Origin: Cricetomys ansorgei | Taxonomy: Eukaryota > Chordata > Mammalia > Rodentia > Nesomyidae | Reading direction: 5' to 3' | DNA: 64,000 nt | Assembly: GCA_026225945.1 (NCBI GenBank) | Contig: JAMJFZ010001137.1 | Location: 186,001 to 250,000 of the forward strand | Part shown: in pieces, positions 51,536-63,143 of the stretch | Layout: the number at the start of each line of letters is the position of its first letter | Position numbering within the stretch: the stretch's first letter is position 1 | Notes under the pieces: model-generated | What the model was told of the DNA's origin: nothing | Database searches by the model: none | What the model saw: only the letters and a program-made list of their open reading frames with translations | Position numbers and translations under genes: made by a program

Positions 51536-51708
51536 TACATATGCATAGAGCAAGCAGCAGTTTTAGTGTTCATGTAATGTGCATGTGTGAGCATGCTCAT
51601 GCCTGAGGCCCATAAATATTCCTAGGTGCATACTTTAGCTATACTTGATAAACAAGCACTGTCTCTTTTTGTCTTTGTCTCAAATTCTGTGTTCGAGAGC
51701 CAGAAATA

Positions 51709-51980
51709 GGGCTCAATAGGTGAAAGCACCTGATCCACAGGCCTAACAGCATGAGCTTGATCCCAGAAATACCCCAAAGCCACATGCTTTGTCCCAGAAC
51801 TCCTGTGACAGGATGGGAGGAGGAGATGGGAGAAACTGATGGAGTCTCTGGGAAAGCTAGCCTGGGGGACTTCATGTGGTGCAGGAAGCACGACAGCCTG
51901 TATGACAAGGTGGGCAGGGAGACTTGCGTCTCAAACGCTGTCCTCTGACTTCCACGTGACAGGTGAATGTCTATACACTT
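51709..51980 (+). mobile_element. B3/B2-class SINE remnant (B' copy)
   Basis: Paralogue of 19020-19292, with the tRNA-like head and the GTCCTCTGACTTCCACGTG tail. Confidence 0.6.
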
Positions 51981-52042
51981 CCCATCCAAATCAATCTGTT
52001 TTTTATGAGAGAAAGAAATTAAGAAAGGAAATCCTTTCTCGC

Positions 52043-52150
52043 TGGCCATATTGACTTGCATCTAGAATCCAGCTCTCAGAAGGCAGAGTCAGGAGGAAGG
52101 AGAGTGTGAGGCTATCCTAGGTGGCATCTCATGGCACTGTCTCAAAACAG
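52043..52150 (+). mobile_element. Old B1-like SINE remnant (B' copy)
   Basis: Paralogue of 19358-19463, with AATCCAGCTCTCAGAAGGC and a CTGTCTCAAAAC end. Confidence 0.6.
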
Positions 52151-53200
52151 TAATGACGGCAAATTGTATTTTCTCATCTGTGAGTTGGGAGCACCAGTGT
52201 CTGCGTATCTACTGAGATGTGCTGACTAACCAGGGTGATAGGGTCGCAGACAGCTAGGGTAAAAATGAGACCCATAGATGCTGGATGACAAGTTGGGCTG
52301 GCTCTCTGGCCTTAAGACAGGATCAAGGAAAACCAATGTCTGCTGCTGTCTTCTCCCAAATGGCCACAAGGGGGAGGGCTATAATGTCTCTTCATTAGAG
52401 CCAGACAAGAATAGACACAGCCTTGGTGACGGTCCTGTGCTGCCGAGGATCTGAGTCTTCATATTCATTACATTTAATATTCATATGTTCATCATACCAG
52501 CATGCTTGCATTCATTCACACAGCCATGAATTCATTCATTCACTGCTTCTATGCATCAGGACTTGATCTTTATGCAGATGATAGGCTCTGTGCTATAGCT
52601 GCTGGTTCTGGGATGGGTCCTGGAGATGGGGACAGACACATGGAGATTGTGTTGCTGTGGTACCTGATCAATGGCCAGGCTGATGACAGCTCATCTCAGT
52701 ACAATGTCCTGTCCAGCAGTCATGTTCTCTTACGTCAGTGTCTTGTTGGTAAGGGCTTGGTCAATGCTTTGTTCATGGTCCATAAATCTTAGAACTTTTA
52801 ATCTGAACCTGCCTTGTGCAATGAAGATCAGTGAAAAATCTGCTGAGTTCCATACTGCACCCTCCCTAATTGTATCTCTGCAGTCAGGACAGGAGTCATG
52901 GCATCCTGCATTTTCCTGGCAGGTTGTGACAGCTATTCCAGTGTTTGGATGGCAGAATAATGATCAGCACTCTGTGAGGGAGGGCACAGGCACGTGCCCT
53001 AAGGATGGAGAGAAGGTGCATGTAGGGTGGGGGCTTCCAAAGGCTTCAGGAGGATCCACTCTGCTGAGAAGAGTAATTAGAGGCGCAGTAATGGGTGGGA
53101 CTTCAGAGGATGTGGGAGTGTAGTGGAGGTCACAGGACCGGGTGACCTGCAACTCTGCCTCACATCCCACTTGCCAATGGTGTACATCATGTGGGGAGAA

Positions 53201-53327
53201 GTGTCTCTATCTGTCTCTCTGTGTCTCTGTCTCTCTCTGTGTCTCTGTCTGTATCTCTCTGTGTGTCTCTCTCTGGCTCTCTGACTGTCTCTGTCTTTCT
53301 TTCTCTGTCTGTGTGTTTGTGTGTGGG
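53201..53327. repeat. TCTG/TCTC simple repeat (B' copy)
   Basis: Counterpart of 20511-20632, with different internal order of TCTG and TCTC steps and a short TGTGTG end. Confidence 0.9.
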
Positions 53328-54966
53328 GGTGAGGTGTGGTGTACTATTTTATTATCAACAAGGTAGCTGGGTAGAAATGGCCCCATATTCGCATGAAGAG
53401 CATATATTCAATGAAATTTCACAGAGCTGAGGAAACTGTGCAGGTCAGCAAGTGGGGTGAAGTCTCTCTCTTTGTATGTGTGGAAAAATGTGAGTCATGG
53501 TGACTGTGTGATGGTCAGTAAGCTGCCTCTGTTGTCCCACACTCACATGCAGTGAATGTTGTCTATGATGTTTTCAAGGAGTTGAGAAGACTCGGTAGGG
53601 CAGCCTGCCCCTGGCACAGAGGTCTGTCCTTGAAGCGAAGTGCATCGTAGCGGCACTTCTGTATGGGCAGTGCTTGAGTAGACACTAGGCCTGGTTCAGT
53701 AGAGCCTGTGATGCACAGGACAGCATCCCTGCTCTGACGAGTTAGACCACCGCTGGGGAGAATGGGTATTCATCGAACAGGATGTGTGTTAAGGGAAAGG
53801 CCCAAAACAACCTCTTATGTGCTGCTTAATCTTCTCCTGAGTCTCAGTGTCACATCCTGCGCTCCTTTCTGCCCCAGGATCTGTAACCACTAAGAAATAT
53901 GGAGTGCCAACCCTCTTCTGATTTCCCTTTCTTTACTGCATATTTTGGCCACTTGTTTACCATTTCTGGTCCAGACTTGCCTTAATTCCTGCTTTTGTGA
54001 CCAGGCATACCTTATTATTTAAACTGTGTTAAAACGGCTTATCCATACAGGCTCTGATGTTTTTAACACTGTATTCAAGGATTACATATCAACTTAATGA
54101 TGAAAAAAAACTGTCATCAGGACTTGTCCCTCAGATGTATAAATGTGACTATGTACTCTGAGGAAGAGGGTTAGCTGAACCTTAGCATTTGCATGCATCC
54201 CTGGTCCTTTCTCAGCTGCCCTGGGGCAAAGAAAGAAATAGAAGTGACTTGATTGTACCAGCACAGAGAGACTATGTGAGCCAGTTACCATTCTCCAGCA
54301 TTTTGTTGCCATTTTATTTGTACCCTGTACTTCCTGTTCCTCCTGCAAGCAGCAACCACACGGTGTGCCTTGAGTCCACCATTCTCAGTTCTTTATTCTT
54401 GGAGACATCTGGGTTTACTATGAGAGCCCTATACTCATTTCTTCCATCTTCTGGTTACTGAACTTCAACACCTCATTTTCATGGCCAAGCACCATGACTG
54501 ATCTCCTTCCAGTTAAAGTCAGACTCGTACAAAACTAGAAGGAACATGAGCACCCGACCCATCAGCAGATTCGGCCAATTTCCACAGCTGGCCATTGTAC
54601 ATTATGCATTGTCTTGTTGTTTTGATGCCTCTCCATCCCTTTCCTTCTGCAATGTTTTAAAATAAATTCTACACATTCTTGTTTTCTACAAATTTGTACT
54701 TTCCCCCACCATGTAGATTCATGTAACATCAAATAAGACATTGATGTGTTTGGCTTGGTAGAATTTTCTTCAAGGTGCTCATAGTGCATTCCAGCTATTG
54801 GATATGAAGGGGTGGGCTGGGGTGGGTCCTAAGCATGAGCCTTCCGTCCAACAACAAAACCCCTACTTGTCTTTGTCTGTGACATCAGAGTCAATGAGTA
54901 TACCAACAACATCAGTGAAACGTCATTAATTATGTCAGCAATCCTCAGAGTTAGGTTTTTCTTTTA

Positions 54967-55044
54967 GGCGAGGCACTGGGATTTGAATCAGATCCTCACA
55001 CATACCCAGAAAGCACCCTGACACCAAGTCACCCCAGCCGTCCT
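54967..55044 (-). mobile_element. Antisense tRNA-derived SINE fragment (B' copy)
   Basis: Counterpart of 22275-22351, with the same GGCACTGGGATTTGAATCAG start. Confidence 0.5.
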
Positions 55045-55539
55045 CTTGCATTATTGTCTGAGACAGCTTCCATGTTTCATCTTGGACTCCTTGTTGATAT
55101 TTCCTCTTTTGTCCCACAAGGCGAGGCACATGAACTGACTCTGAAGTACACTTCGGTTTCTCTCTGTGTGCAGAGGAAATGCTGGTGACCTGGCAAGGAG
55201 GGACTGCAGCTGTGAAGTCCTCCTCAGCAGGCCTGGGAATATACAGCAGCCCTACTCCCCCCTCCCTAAGAGTCTGTGAGTGCCAGGTCCCCCAACTCTC
55301 ACTTCTCAGAAGTTAACCTGAAGTATCCAGGGCAACTAGGCCTTTTCTCTGCCTGTCCTGCCCTCTCAGGTTAATCAAGCTCAGAAACCTGTCCTTAGAT
55401 TTCATATTTATCTCCTGCCCTGACCTGGCACCAAGTTTTTTAGTTTGTCTACATCAATATATTTTAGTTACTTCTGCAGGAAGTTCATAGTCATTGATGA
55501 GTCATCCCAATCTCCCCTCCCCATTCCTCTGGACAGCCA

Positions 55540-55985
55540 TTAGAGCACTTCCTTTGTATATGAATTCCCCTGTTCTAGGCATTTCTTATAAAAAGAGACA
55601 CATAACCCAGACCCTATAATCTGGCTTCTTTCACTGAGCACATTTGCACCTCACACTCAGTGCAGAGGAAACAGCAAGCTCCTCCTTCGTCTACATAGTG
55701 ATAGTGTTTGGCTAGAGCAGACTCTGCTCATCCATTTATCTGCTGGTGGACACTTGATTTGCAAACCCTTTGCCCACTATGAAGATCCATGATGGACACT
55801 AGCTGCAGTGCCTGTCATGTCCTTCATTTCAGATTCTCTGAGTCCACACCTACAGTAGAATTGCTGCATCACAGGGCTGTCACCCTTTCCTAACAGTGCA
55901 ACATACTCCATCCCTCCTAGCAGTGCAGCAAGTCTTTGGGTTCTACTTATGAATGAAGACATTTGTAGACTCTTTTTAAAATTTT
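55540..55985. mobile_element. Ancient L1 (L1M-type) fragment (B' copy)
   Basis: Counterpart of 22861-23300, with CTGTTCTAGGCATTTCTTAT and CAGTAGAATTGCTGCATCAC still readable. Confidence 0.6.
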
Positions 55986-56068
55986 AATGAACTAATTAAT
56001 AGATCTGTATTTGGTGAATTTATTTTTTCCTTTGTGAGAAATAAATCCCAGGGCCCCAGGATCATTCC

Positions 56069-56406
56069 TCATTTCTTTCCTAATAACTTTTTCACCTTGA
56101 ATTTGTTTGGATTACCAAATGTTAATAAATTTAAATCACCTATTTCACTGGCTAATAGCAAGACAGACATCACAATTTTTCTGGTTCTTGGTAATTCTTT
56201 TTCCAGACTGGAGGGTAAGACGAGGTCTGGTAAGGTAATTTCCACGGCGTCTGCCGAGTCCACCATTTGTCTCTCAGTGCCTTGGCCTCCTGGAGCGTCC
56301 ATGTCCACGTCCAATTTGCCTTCTGGATAGGAGAGGACTGCAGGGCAGATCCCAGCCATGAAGAGCCCTAGAGCTACAAGGAGAGACATCTTCTCTGGTT
56401 TCCAGG
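56069..56406 (-). pseudogene. Serpina3-like: Serpina3-like pseudogene, signal-peptide exon (exon 2), copy in B'
   Basis: On the minus strand, a pyrimidine-rich TTTTCCTTTCAG (AG at 56407-56408) is followed by 17 untranslated bases and an ATG at 56387-56389. The frame begins MSLLVALGLFMAGICPAVLS, a hydrophobic signal peptide closely resembling that of rodent Serpina3 proteins. It then reads PEGKLDVDM and PGGQGTE in the variable N-terminal region. A diverged stretch with SLEKEL and RKIVMSVL corresponds to the start of the serpin core (helix A and strand 6B region). The frame stops after 106 codons, while this exon normally encodes about 200 residues in the family. No reactive-centre exon is found downstream. 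Family members are secreted protease inhibitors; this remnant could not fold as one. Confidence 0.78.
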
Positions 56407-56660
56407 CTGAAAGGAAAAGATTCTTTGAGTCTGGGAGGACCTGGCCTTGTTCACACCCTCTACTACCACTGCCACCTGGCCTTCCTTGTGTCCCCTCTCT
56501 TCTGTCCTTTGCTGCCTCTGCTATCTTCCCTGGAACCTGTTATAGCCTCTCAGATGGCAGTATGGCATCGTCTGCTTCGTTTTATCACTGGAGGCCAGGC
56601 TCTTCAGTAGTCATCATTCTCAAGAGATACATTGTGAGATGAAGGGACTTGTCATGTTAC

Positions 56661-56940
56661 AGAGTATGGTTTGAATGAAATTGGCCCTCATATGTCAATA
56701 GGAAGTGGCTCTGTTAGGAGGTGTGTCCCTGTTGGAGAAAGTATATCACTGGTGAATGGCTTTGAGGTTTCATAAGATAACCTAGGCCCAGTGGCTTACT
56801 GTCTCTTCCCGCTGCCTGCCAGATCTGATGTAGAACTCACCAGCACCAGGTCTGCCATCATGCTGCCATGCTTCCCACCATGACACTAATGGACTATCCT
56901 GTTAGCATTACTCCCCCATTCTCCTACATACACCACCACA
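56661..56940 (+). mobile_element. URR1-like rodent repeat (B' copy)
   Basis: Counterpart of 23982-24275. It has lost some bases after CAGATCTGATGTAGAACTC. Confidence 0.55.
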
Positions 56941-57029
56941 CCAGTGTCTCTGAACTTCTTAAGATTTAAAACTTGTGGTTGAGGTAAACAGAGCCACCCA
57001 TCTTTAGACCCTGTCCACTCTGTCAATGA

Positions 57030-57240
57030 AGAAAGTATGTGTTAGAGGATTAGAGGGTGAGGAAGAAGGGGGAAAGGGGGGCGGAATAGGAGAGGAAAGA
57101 GAAGGAGTAAGAAAGAACAAAAGGAAGGGACTGGAGTCAGATGATGAAGGTGATGGATGGAGACAGGAAGTGAGGCAGGAGCCAAGAGGAAGATTAGGAG
57201 GGAGAAGACCAGAAGAGGAGGAGAACGATGGAAGGCACAG
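57030..57240. repeat. Purine-rich (GA) tract (B' copy)
   Basis: A G/A-dominated stretch, the counterpart of 24381-24560, slightly longer and with more GGGG steps. Confidence 0.7.
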
Positions 57241-57958
57241 GTGAGGAAATGGAGGAGCTGAGCCCTGTCCCCAGGGCTGTGGCAGGCCTGCAGAGGAGCT
57301 CAGGGACCTCAGCATCTTCGTGGCCTCCAATCCCTCTTCATAGTCAGACCGATGCAACCATTCATTAAAAGAAGTATTAAACCATATTTTCCTCCAAATT
57401 TAACCATATAAAAGGGGCTCCTCAGATTATTCAGAAGAAATGACTCAGAGGAAGAGCTGTCATCTTCTTTGCCTTCTAGTTGATGGTGGAGCCTGCTGCT
57501 TGGCCATGGGTTCTAGGAGGGAAATGAAGTCCCTGACCCTAAGGCAGCTCTTGTCATCTGTAAACATGAAAGGGCTGCCACCTCGCTCAGAGGGAGTCTG
57601 CAAGAGTCAGGGCTCCCCACAGCTTAGATGGCAGTTCACGTCCTAGTAAATTCTCAATACTTCCACTGTATGGATGGTCAGAAGGTACAGGTTCCATGAT
57701 TTGGTCCAGAGCATACCCCATGGCACATGCTTATTCCATAAACAGGGGACAGAGATAGGAGAAAAGACTATGTGAACCCCGAAATGTCCCCTGATTCCAA
57801 CCCATTGATTTCCCCAGGCATAACTCTTGCCATACCTCCTTTCACAAATCCAGGCTACAGTCCATAGTCAGTACCACACAGTCCTGGGAAGTTTCTAACC
57901 AACCCCAGAGGTAAGGAAGTGTGGGCATTACCTGAAAGGAAATGCCAGTTGCCAGTAC

Positions 57959-58008
57959 CTGTGATCGAAGTGTTCTGATTGAGGTTCCCACCTGCCAGAA
58001 GTTCTGTC
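57959..58008 (-). pseudogene. Serpina3-like: Candidate noncoding exon 1 of the Serpina3-like pseudogene (B' copy)
   Basis: On the minus strand the exon ends CGATCACAG and the intron opens GTACTGG. The start, near 58008, is inferred from the TATA-like box about 30 bases upstream. The layout (TATA, exon of about 50 bases, intron of about 1.55 kb, signal-peptide exon) is coherent and repeated in B. Confidence 0.52.
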
Positions 58009-58028
58009 CTTCGCTGTGCACACTGATG

Positions 58029-58040
58029 CCTATTTATCCT
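58029..58040 (-). promoter_or_regulatory. TATA-like box of the serpin remnant (B' copy)
   Basis: The minus strand reads AGGATAAATAGG, the same as in B. The upstream minus-strand TTTCCTAAAAGGGAGGAGTC is also shared. Activity cannot be judged from the sequence. Confidence 0.45.
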
Positions 58041-58531
58041 CACCAGGGACTCCTCCCTTTTAGGAAATGCTGCCTGGACAAAGTGTGTGCTGTGTACAAA
58101 CTGGAAATGGATAAACATGGTGATTTCTTGCAATGTGCATTTAGGGGATTGATCAGAATCACCTCATGACCAGAAAATCTCCAAATGTGTTTTAAGCACG
58201 AAGCCCACTGGTCTCCTGGGTGAGGTTTCTGTTCATCTAATGGTGGAAAGGAGGATGTGGAAGGGACAGAAGTCAGATGCATAGGTCAGGGTCTGACCTG
58301 CTGCAGGTCTTTCACGCTCTGTGCTTCTTCATTCATCTTTCTTTCGGTTAGAATTTGATTTAAATGCTGCTCTTGATAAGATCTGAAGATGGACTTGAGT
58401 ATACATGGGGAAGGGAATAAATGAATGTCTTTGTGTCTCTTCCCAGTGTGGATGCATTGGATTAATATCCCTTTCCTGCTCTTTATTATTGTTTGCCATT
58501 ATTAAATGGATTATTGAGGTATCCAAGTTAC

Positions 58532-59243
58532 ATGGCCTTGATCTGGACCAGCATGTCTTGTTTCAGTGTCAGCATCCGGGAGAGATGACCAGGAGGTCAG
58601 AAGATAAAGAGCATAGAAGATAGAGAAGATGAAAGAGACTGGAGTCTGGAGGTCTGTCCCAAGCTGTGTCTTGTACGGACTAAACTTATTGAGTATCTCA
58701 GCATATACACAAATTTTGGGGGAGCATGAACAGAGTTAGCAGAACTTATCATGCTATGAGATGAGGTCAACTTGTATAGAACCAAAGAATACCAAACAAG
58801 GGAAAAAAACACAGGGCATTTCTAGAGCCTTGTAGAGTGACCACACAGCAGCTTTGGGACTGATGGCCATATTCCCTCATGGTGGGAATAGATGGGTTCT
58901 GAGGATGTGAAGTTGGAGATTCTCCCAAGGCCCTGCCATTTCTCCAGCATTGCCAGCTCTGCCAAGCACATTCCTAGATTTAAGAAGGGGAGGTGTTCCT
59001 TCTCCACACATCAGAGCCGCAAGTAATGCCTCATTTGATCATCCCATTTCTCATCAGAAGTGGTCTAATTATGTTCTTGTAGCCACAAGTCTCATATATT
59101 CTTGTTATTTTAAAGGCTGTTGTGGAAATATCAGTTTACAGCAAAGCTAGGATATCTCTGATGCTCATTTCAGAGGATATCTGATGACGTACATAGACTT
59201 TGTATATGTGAAATATAATGGTTTACTTTATTGTAGGTTTCCA
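58532..59243. repeat. Unit tail restarting the array after segment B'
   Basis: This aligns with the last ~710 bases of a unit (U1 equivalent 3122-3836) but is strongly diverged. It includes recognisable GCATATACACAAATTTT and CACACAGCAGCTTTGGGACT motifs. It is complete here, whereas the first turn keeps only 25867-26033 of it. Confidence 0.8.
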
Positions 59244-62200
59244 ATAGTTTTACCTGAGATTCTATGGATATTATATTAGGCTAGGCTCTGGGGTGGGTGA
59301 TGAATCAGTATTTGAGGAACTAAGAAGACCTAATATAATTTAGGTCTGGGAGGTGACATTGCAATTCTGCACACTCCTGAGGTTTTCTTCAATGAGCTAA
59401 ATCAAATCTTCAGCACATTGATGTCCTTTCTGTGAGAGCTTCAGTTACCACTTGCACCTCATGGATGGAATGTGGGCAGCAAGATAGGGAGTACATGTGA
59501 AGCTTAAGTTACATGAAGATGCATGCCCCTTTTCTGTTTCCTCCTGTTTTTGATTAGTTTTGTTTTGGAAAATAGAATCTTGCTAGATATTACAGTGTAT
59601 GGTGCGAATGTGGAAGATTTCCAGAGTCGTGGGTTTAAATTATTAAATTCCAGCCTATGTTGCTTTTTTTACAGCCCAGAGGCCATCTTTGTAGCAATGC
59701 TGAATGGCAGACAGTGATAGGTCATTGGAGTTCTGCATAAGATCTCTGTTTCCTGATTCTTCAGGTAGAACATGCTGATCACCCTCTGGAATTGCAGACT
59801 GACATTGGGCTGCTACCCTGCCTGTCCTGCCCTGAAACCAAGAGCCACATAAACCTATCACCTTCAAATTGTTTCTTGGGGTCTTGCGATCCAACTAATA
59901 ATCCCAGGCTCCCTCATCCTCATGGTCTGCCTGTCCTCAACCTGTCCACGCTGGGATAGCCTAAGCTGCTACAGCTCTGTCACAGGGTTTACTTAAATTC
60001 ACCTGTTCCCCTCTCCTCTTCCTTGCCTTCACCTCGCTCAACCTCAGCTCTGCTCTTCTCCATCATCTAACCTCCTCCTTTGCCTGCTCTGTCTTCTTTC
60101 TCTTCCTATATTTTCTCCCCTTTCGCTCCCTTTCTTCCTCTTCCTCTGTGAAGTTACATCTGATCATCTCCTTGAGTAGGTCCAGAGACACTTCCCATCA
60201 AAAGCTATGAGAGGGCTGGGAGTTTGGCTTACTGTTATGGTGCTTGTCCATCAAGAACAAGATTATAGGTCCAGTTTCCACCCCTCCCCCCCACTCCGTG
60301 AAGAGGAAAAGGTCACAAAACGGATTTAGGTCATGGAACAACAGAGGTTTTGTCAAGTCTGTAGTCAACAGTGTGACTTGTGAAAGGCCCTGAGCCAGAA
60401 CCACCAGCCTGGCTCCTCATGTGTGCCTTAAACATGTAGGTAGGTAATCCATGCTTATTTTTCCAAGCTACATTCTAAGGGAAATTATTCTGCTTCAGCC
60501 AATGAGTGAAAAGACTAATCACCCTCGGGGCTCACAGGACATAGGGAGGAAGTACCTACAGAGTCATCAGAAGACCACATGCACTCTCACAATGAAATGC
60601 CTAAGGGAAGGCAATCTTGATCTGACTCCATTTTGTTTTCACTTAGATGTTCTCAGCCCTTTACAGCCCTCACTCAAGTGGTCCTGACTGGCTTGTCAAC
60701 ACATTTGAGATTTTCATGATTTTGATGATGTTCCAGATATAGTTTGATAAGAAATAGTTAAAGTAAACTAAAATAACAAAGGAAGTTATAATTCATAATT
60801 AATGTCACATTATGAAAATGACTGCTCTGGGACAGAATAAAATGTTTCAAGGTTAATCTGACCATCATTTCATTTGCATGCAAATAACAATATTTCTGAT
60901 TTTCACCTTCAAAAATGCAGTGCTCCTGTGCTCAGGCAACAAGAGCCTGTTCAGAGGCAGAAGGATGTTCTTGATCTGGCCATTAGACAAAATCCTTATA
61001 ACTATCAAATGTTTGAATATTTTGATCGCCAATCGCTCTCACTCGGATCATTTCAAATCACAGCATTGCATCAGAGGGGATTTCTCCCTAGGTAGAACCC
61101 CCATTATCTGCCCTTCTATCTTTTACTCCAAAGACTCCATGATGGCCACCCCAGTCTATCTTCATGCTTCAGACCTTCTTTCATCCTCACCATTATCTGC
61201 TGGGTTGGGTCCCATAGATGACTGTCTACTGTGCAAGCACCAAGGTCACATGGCATTTACTGTGGCGACAAACCAAATTCTGAATCACACCAGTTGGATG
61301 GTGACATCTTCGCCATGAAAACAGCTGCGGGCCGGATGATCTACAGTTAGCCTGGCTGTGAGGTGACATTAAACCTCTCAGCTGAAGAAAGATACAACCT
61401 TCCTGTTGGTGTATTTATTATCCAAATGTTAGATTTCCTCAAAAATCTAGATAGAGATGCCTGAGCTTCAGACATTTCCACTCTCTTGGGGGTGTCCCCT
61501 CTGTCTCACAGAACCAGAAACCCTAAACTTTGCATGTACAAAGCAAACCCAAACTTCTACCACTAAGCTCCATCCTCTGCCCTCGCTTTCTCTTTGAACA
61601 CTAATTGATGTGTGTCAATTTGTTTCTGAAGGTGTATGTATGCATCAATGTGCGAATCCCACTGGAGGACAAAGATCAAGCTCAGCTGTCCATCATTCCC
61701 AGAAGCCATCCATCTGCGTTTGTGTACAGGATCCCTTGCCTGGCCTGTATCTCACTGTATGATCTAGGCTGTCTGACTTAGGATTCCCATGGATTCACAT
61801 GTCTTCACCTCCCCAGAGGACAGGATCATGGAACCACATTTGGTTTTTTCTTCATCAAGGTTTATATCTTGTGTTAGGGCGGTTTATGTGTTAAAGGCTT
61901 CGTACAGAGTCGATGTGGCCATTCGAATCCCTGTCATTTCAAATGCTCACGAATATTTAGTTTTCTCATTTATCTTTTGTTCGCTGTCTGTTTGGAAGAT
62001 GACTATCCAGATATACAAGCTTGTTGAGTTACAATTTATGTAACTCAACTGTATGCCTCAGATCTGAACAAAGTCACAAAACATTAAACAGTGAAAACTC
62101 ATCATTATGAAACTGACAAGGTACACTTGGTGATAAAGTGCCTTTAAACATTTACCTAGAGGTCCCAGGTTTTTAATTTACTGAACCATCTATTAGGATA

Positions 62201-63143
62201 CATGGTCAGAATTTTAGAAAGAAGGTAAAGAACTGCTCTTTGGTCTTCATCCATAGATTACAAGACTCAGAATGCAAAGCAAATGAAGAATTTAAGGAAA
62301 TATTGCTCTTAAGAAGAGTGCATTCAATGTTTTACACTCAGTGCTGCTCACTCATTCTTCAGTTGCTTTCAGTGACCTCATAGTATTTTTAAGTTGTCTA
62401 TATCCTTTGTTTGCACATGCTCACCTTACCATGATTGGGTGGCCGTTGATCTGGACGCCCATGTCATTCTTCAGTGAAAGTGACTTTGGAGAAATGAGCT
62501 GCAGAAGAGAAAGTGCATAGAACACAGTGAGGATGAAAAAGCGTGGAACCTGAGATCTTTCACAGCTGAGTTTGTATGGGATAAACATAATCAGAAGCTC
62601 AGCAAATACACAAATTTTCGGGGAGACCCAGGACAGAGACAATACCAACCATCTTGCATTGAGAGGAAGAAAGCACGATAGAATATCAAACAAGGGAATC
62701 ACAAGGTAGGCATCTCAAGAGCTTCGTAGAGAAAGCACACAGCATCATTGGGACTGATGGCCATATTCCCTCACAGAGAGAGAGATGGGTTATGAGGATA
62801 TGAAACTGCAGATTCCCCAAGGAGGTGTCCCCCTTAGAGCATTGCAAGCTCTGCAAGGAACATTTCAAGTCTTGATAAGGAGCTGTGTCCATTCTCCATA
62901 CATCATACGATCAAGGTAATCTTCAGTTGATCATCTGAGACATTGTCAAATTTGCGCTACTGACTTTGATGTGGTCACAGACAAAGGACAATCACATATC
63001 TAGAGTGATTTGCAGGAAGTTGTAGATATTAAGTTCACAGCAAAGCTGGGAGGTCTCTGATGTCCATTTCATATGATATCTGATGACATACATAGCCTCT
63101 GAGTAGGTGACCTATATTGATCTACCTTGTTTATGAGTCTAAA
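59244..63143. repeat. Edge unit X1'' (long type, complete)
   Basis: The only complete long-type unit in the window (3,900 bases). It has the ID-like SINE at 60213-60311 and the long-type stretch at about 60830-61180. An antisense B1/B4-like SINE lies at about 61665-61840. It serves as the reference for the deleted X1. No gene is recognised. Confidence 0.86.
60213..60311 (+). mobile_element. ID-like SINE in X1''
   Basis: Longer than in X1 because of a C-rich expansion near 60282-60295. Confidence 0.62.

Larger units (their letters stand above)
56407..57958 (-). other. Remnant intron 1 of the Serpina3-like pseudogene (B' copy)
   Basis: This is 1,552 bases between the GT donor at 57957-57958 and the AG acceptor at 56407-56408; both dinucleotides are intact. 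It contains the URR1-like repeat (56661-56940) and the purine-rich tract (57030-57240). Confidence 0.55.
49570..58531. repeat. Segment B', second copy of the 9 kb non-unit segment
   Basis: It has the same order of elements as 16665-25866. The best preserved part is the left edge (about 2% different); the serpin region differs by about 10-13%. It holds the less damaged of the two Serpina3-like remnants. The unassigned stretches 49570-50283, 50732-51397, 52151-53200, 53328-54966, 55045-55539 and 58041-58531 show no gene. Confidence 0.85.

Noticed and set aside
52671..53123. 150-codon plus-strand frame in segment B'
   Set aside because: It is not open in segment B, and no recognisable motif is present.
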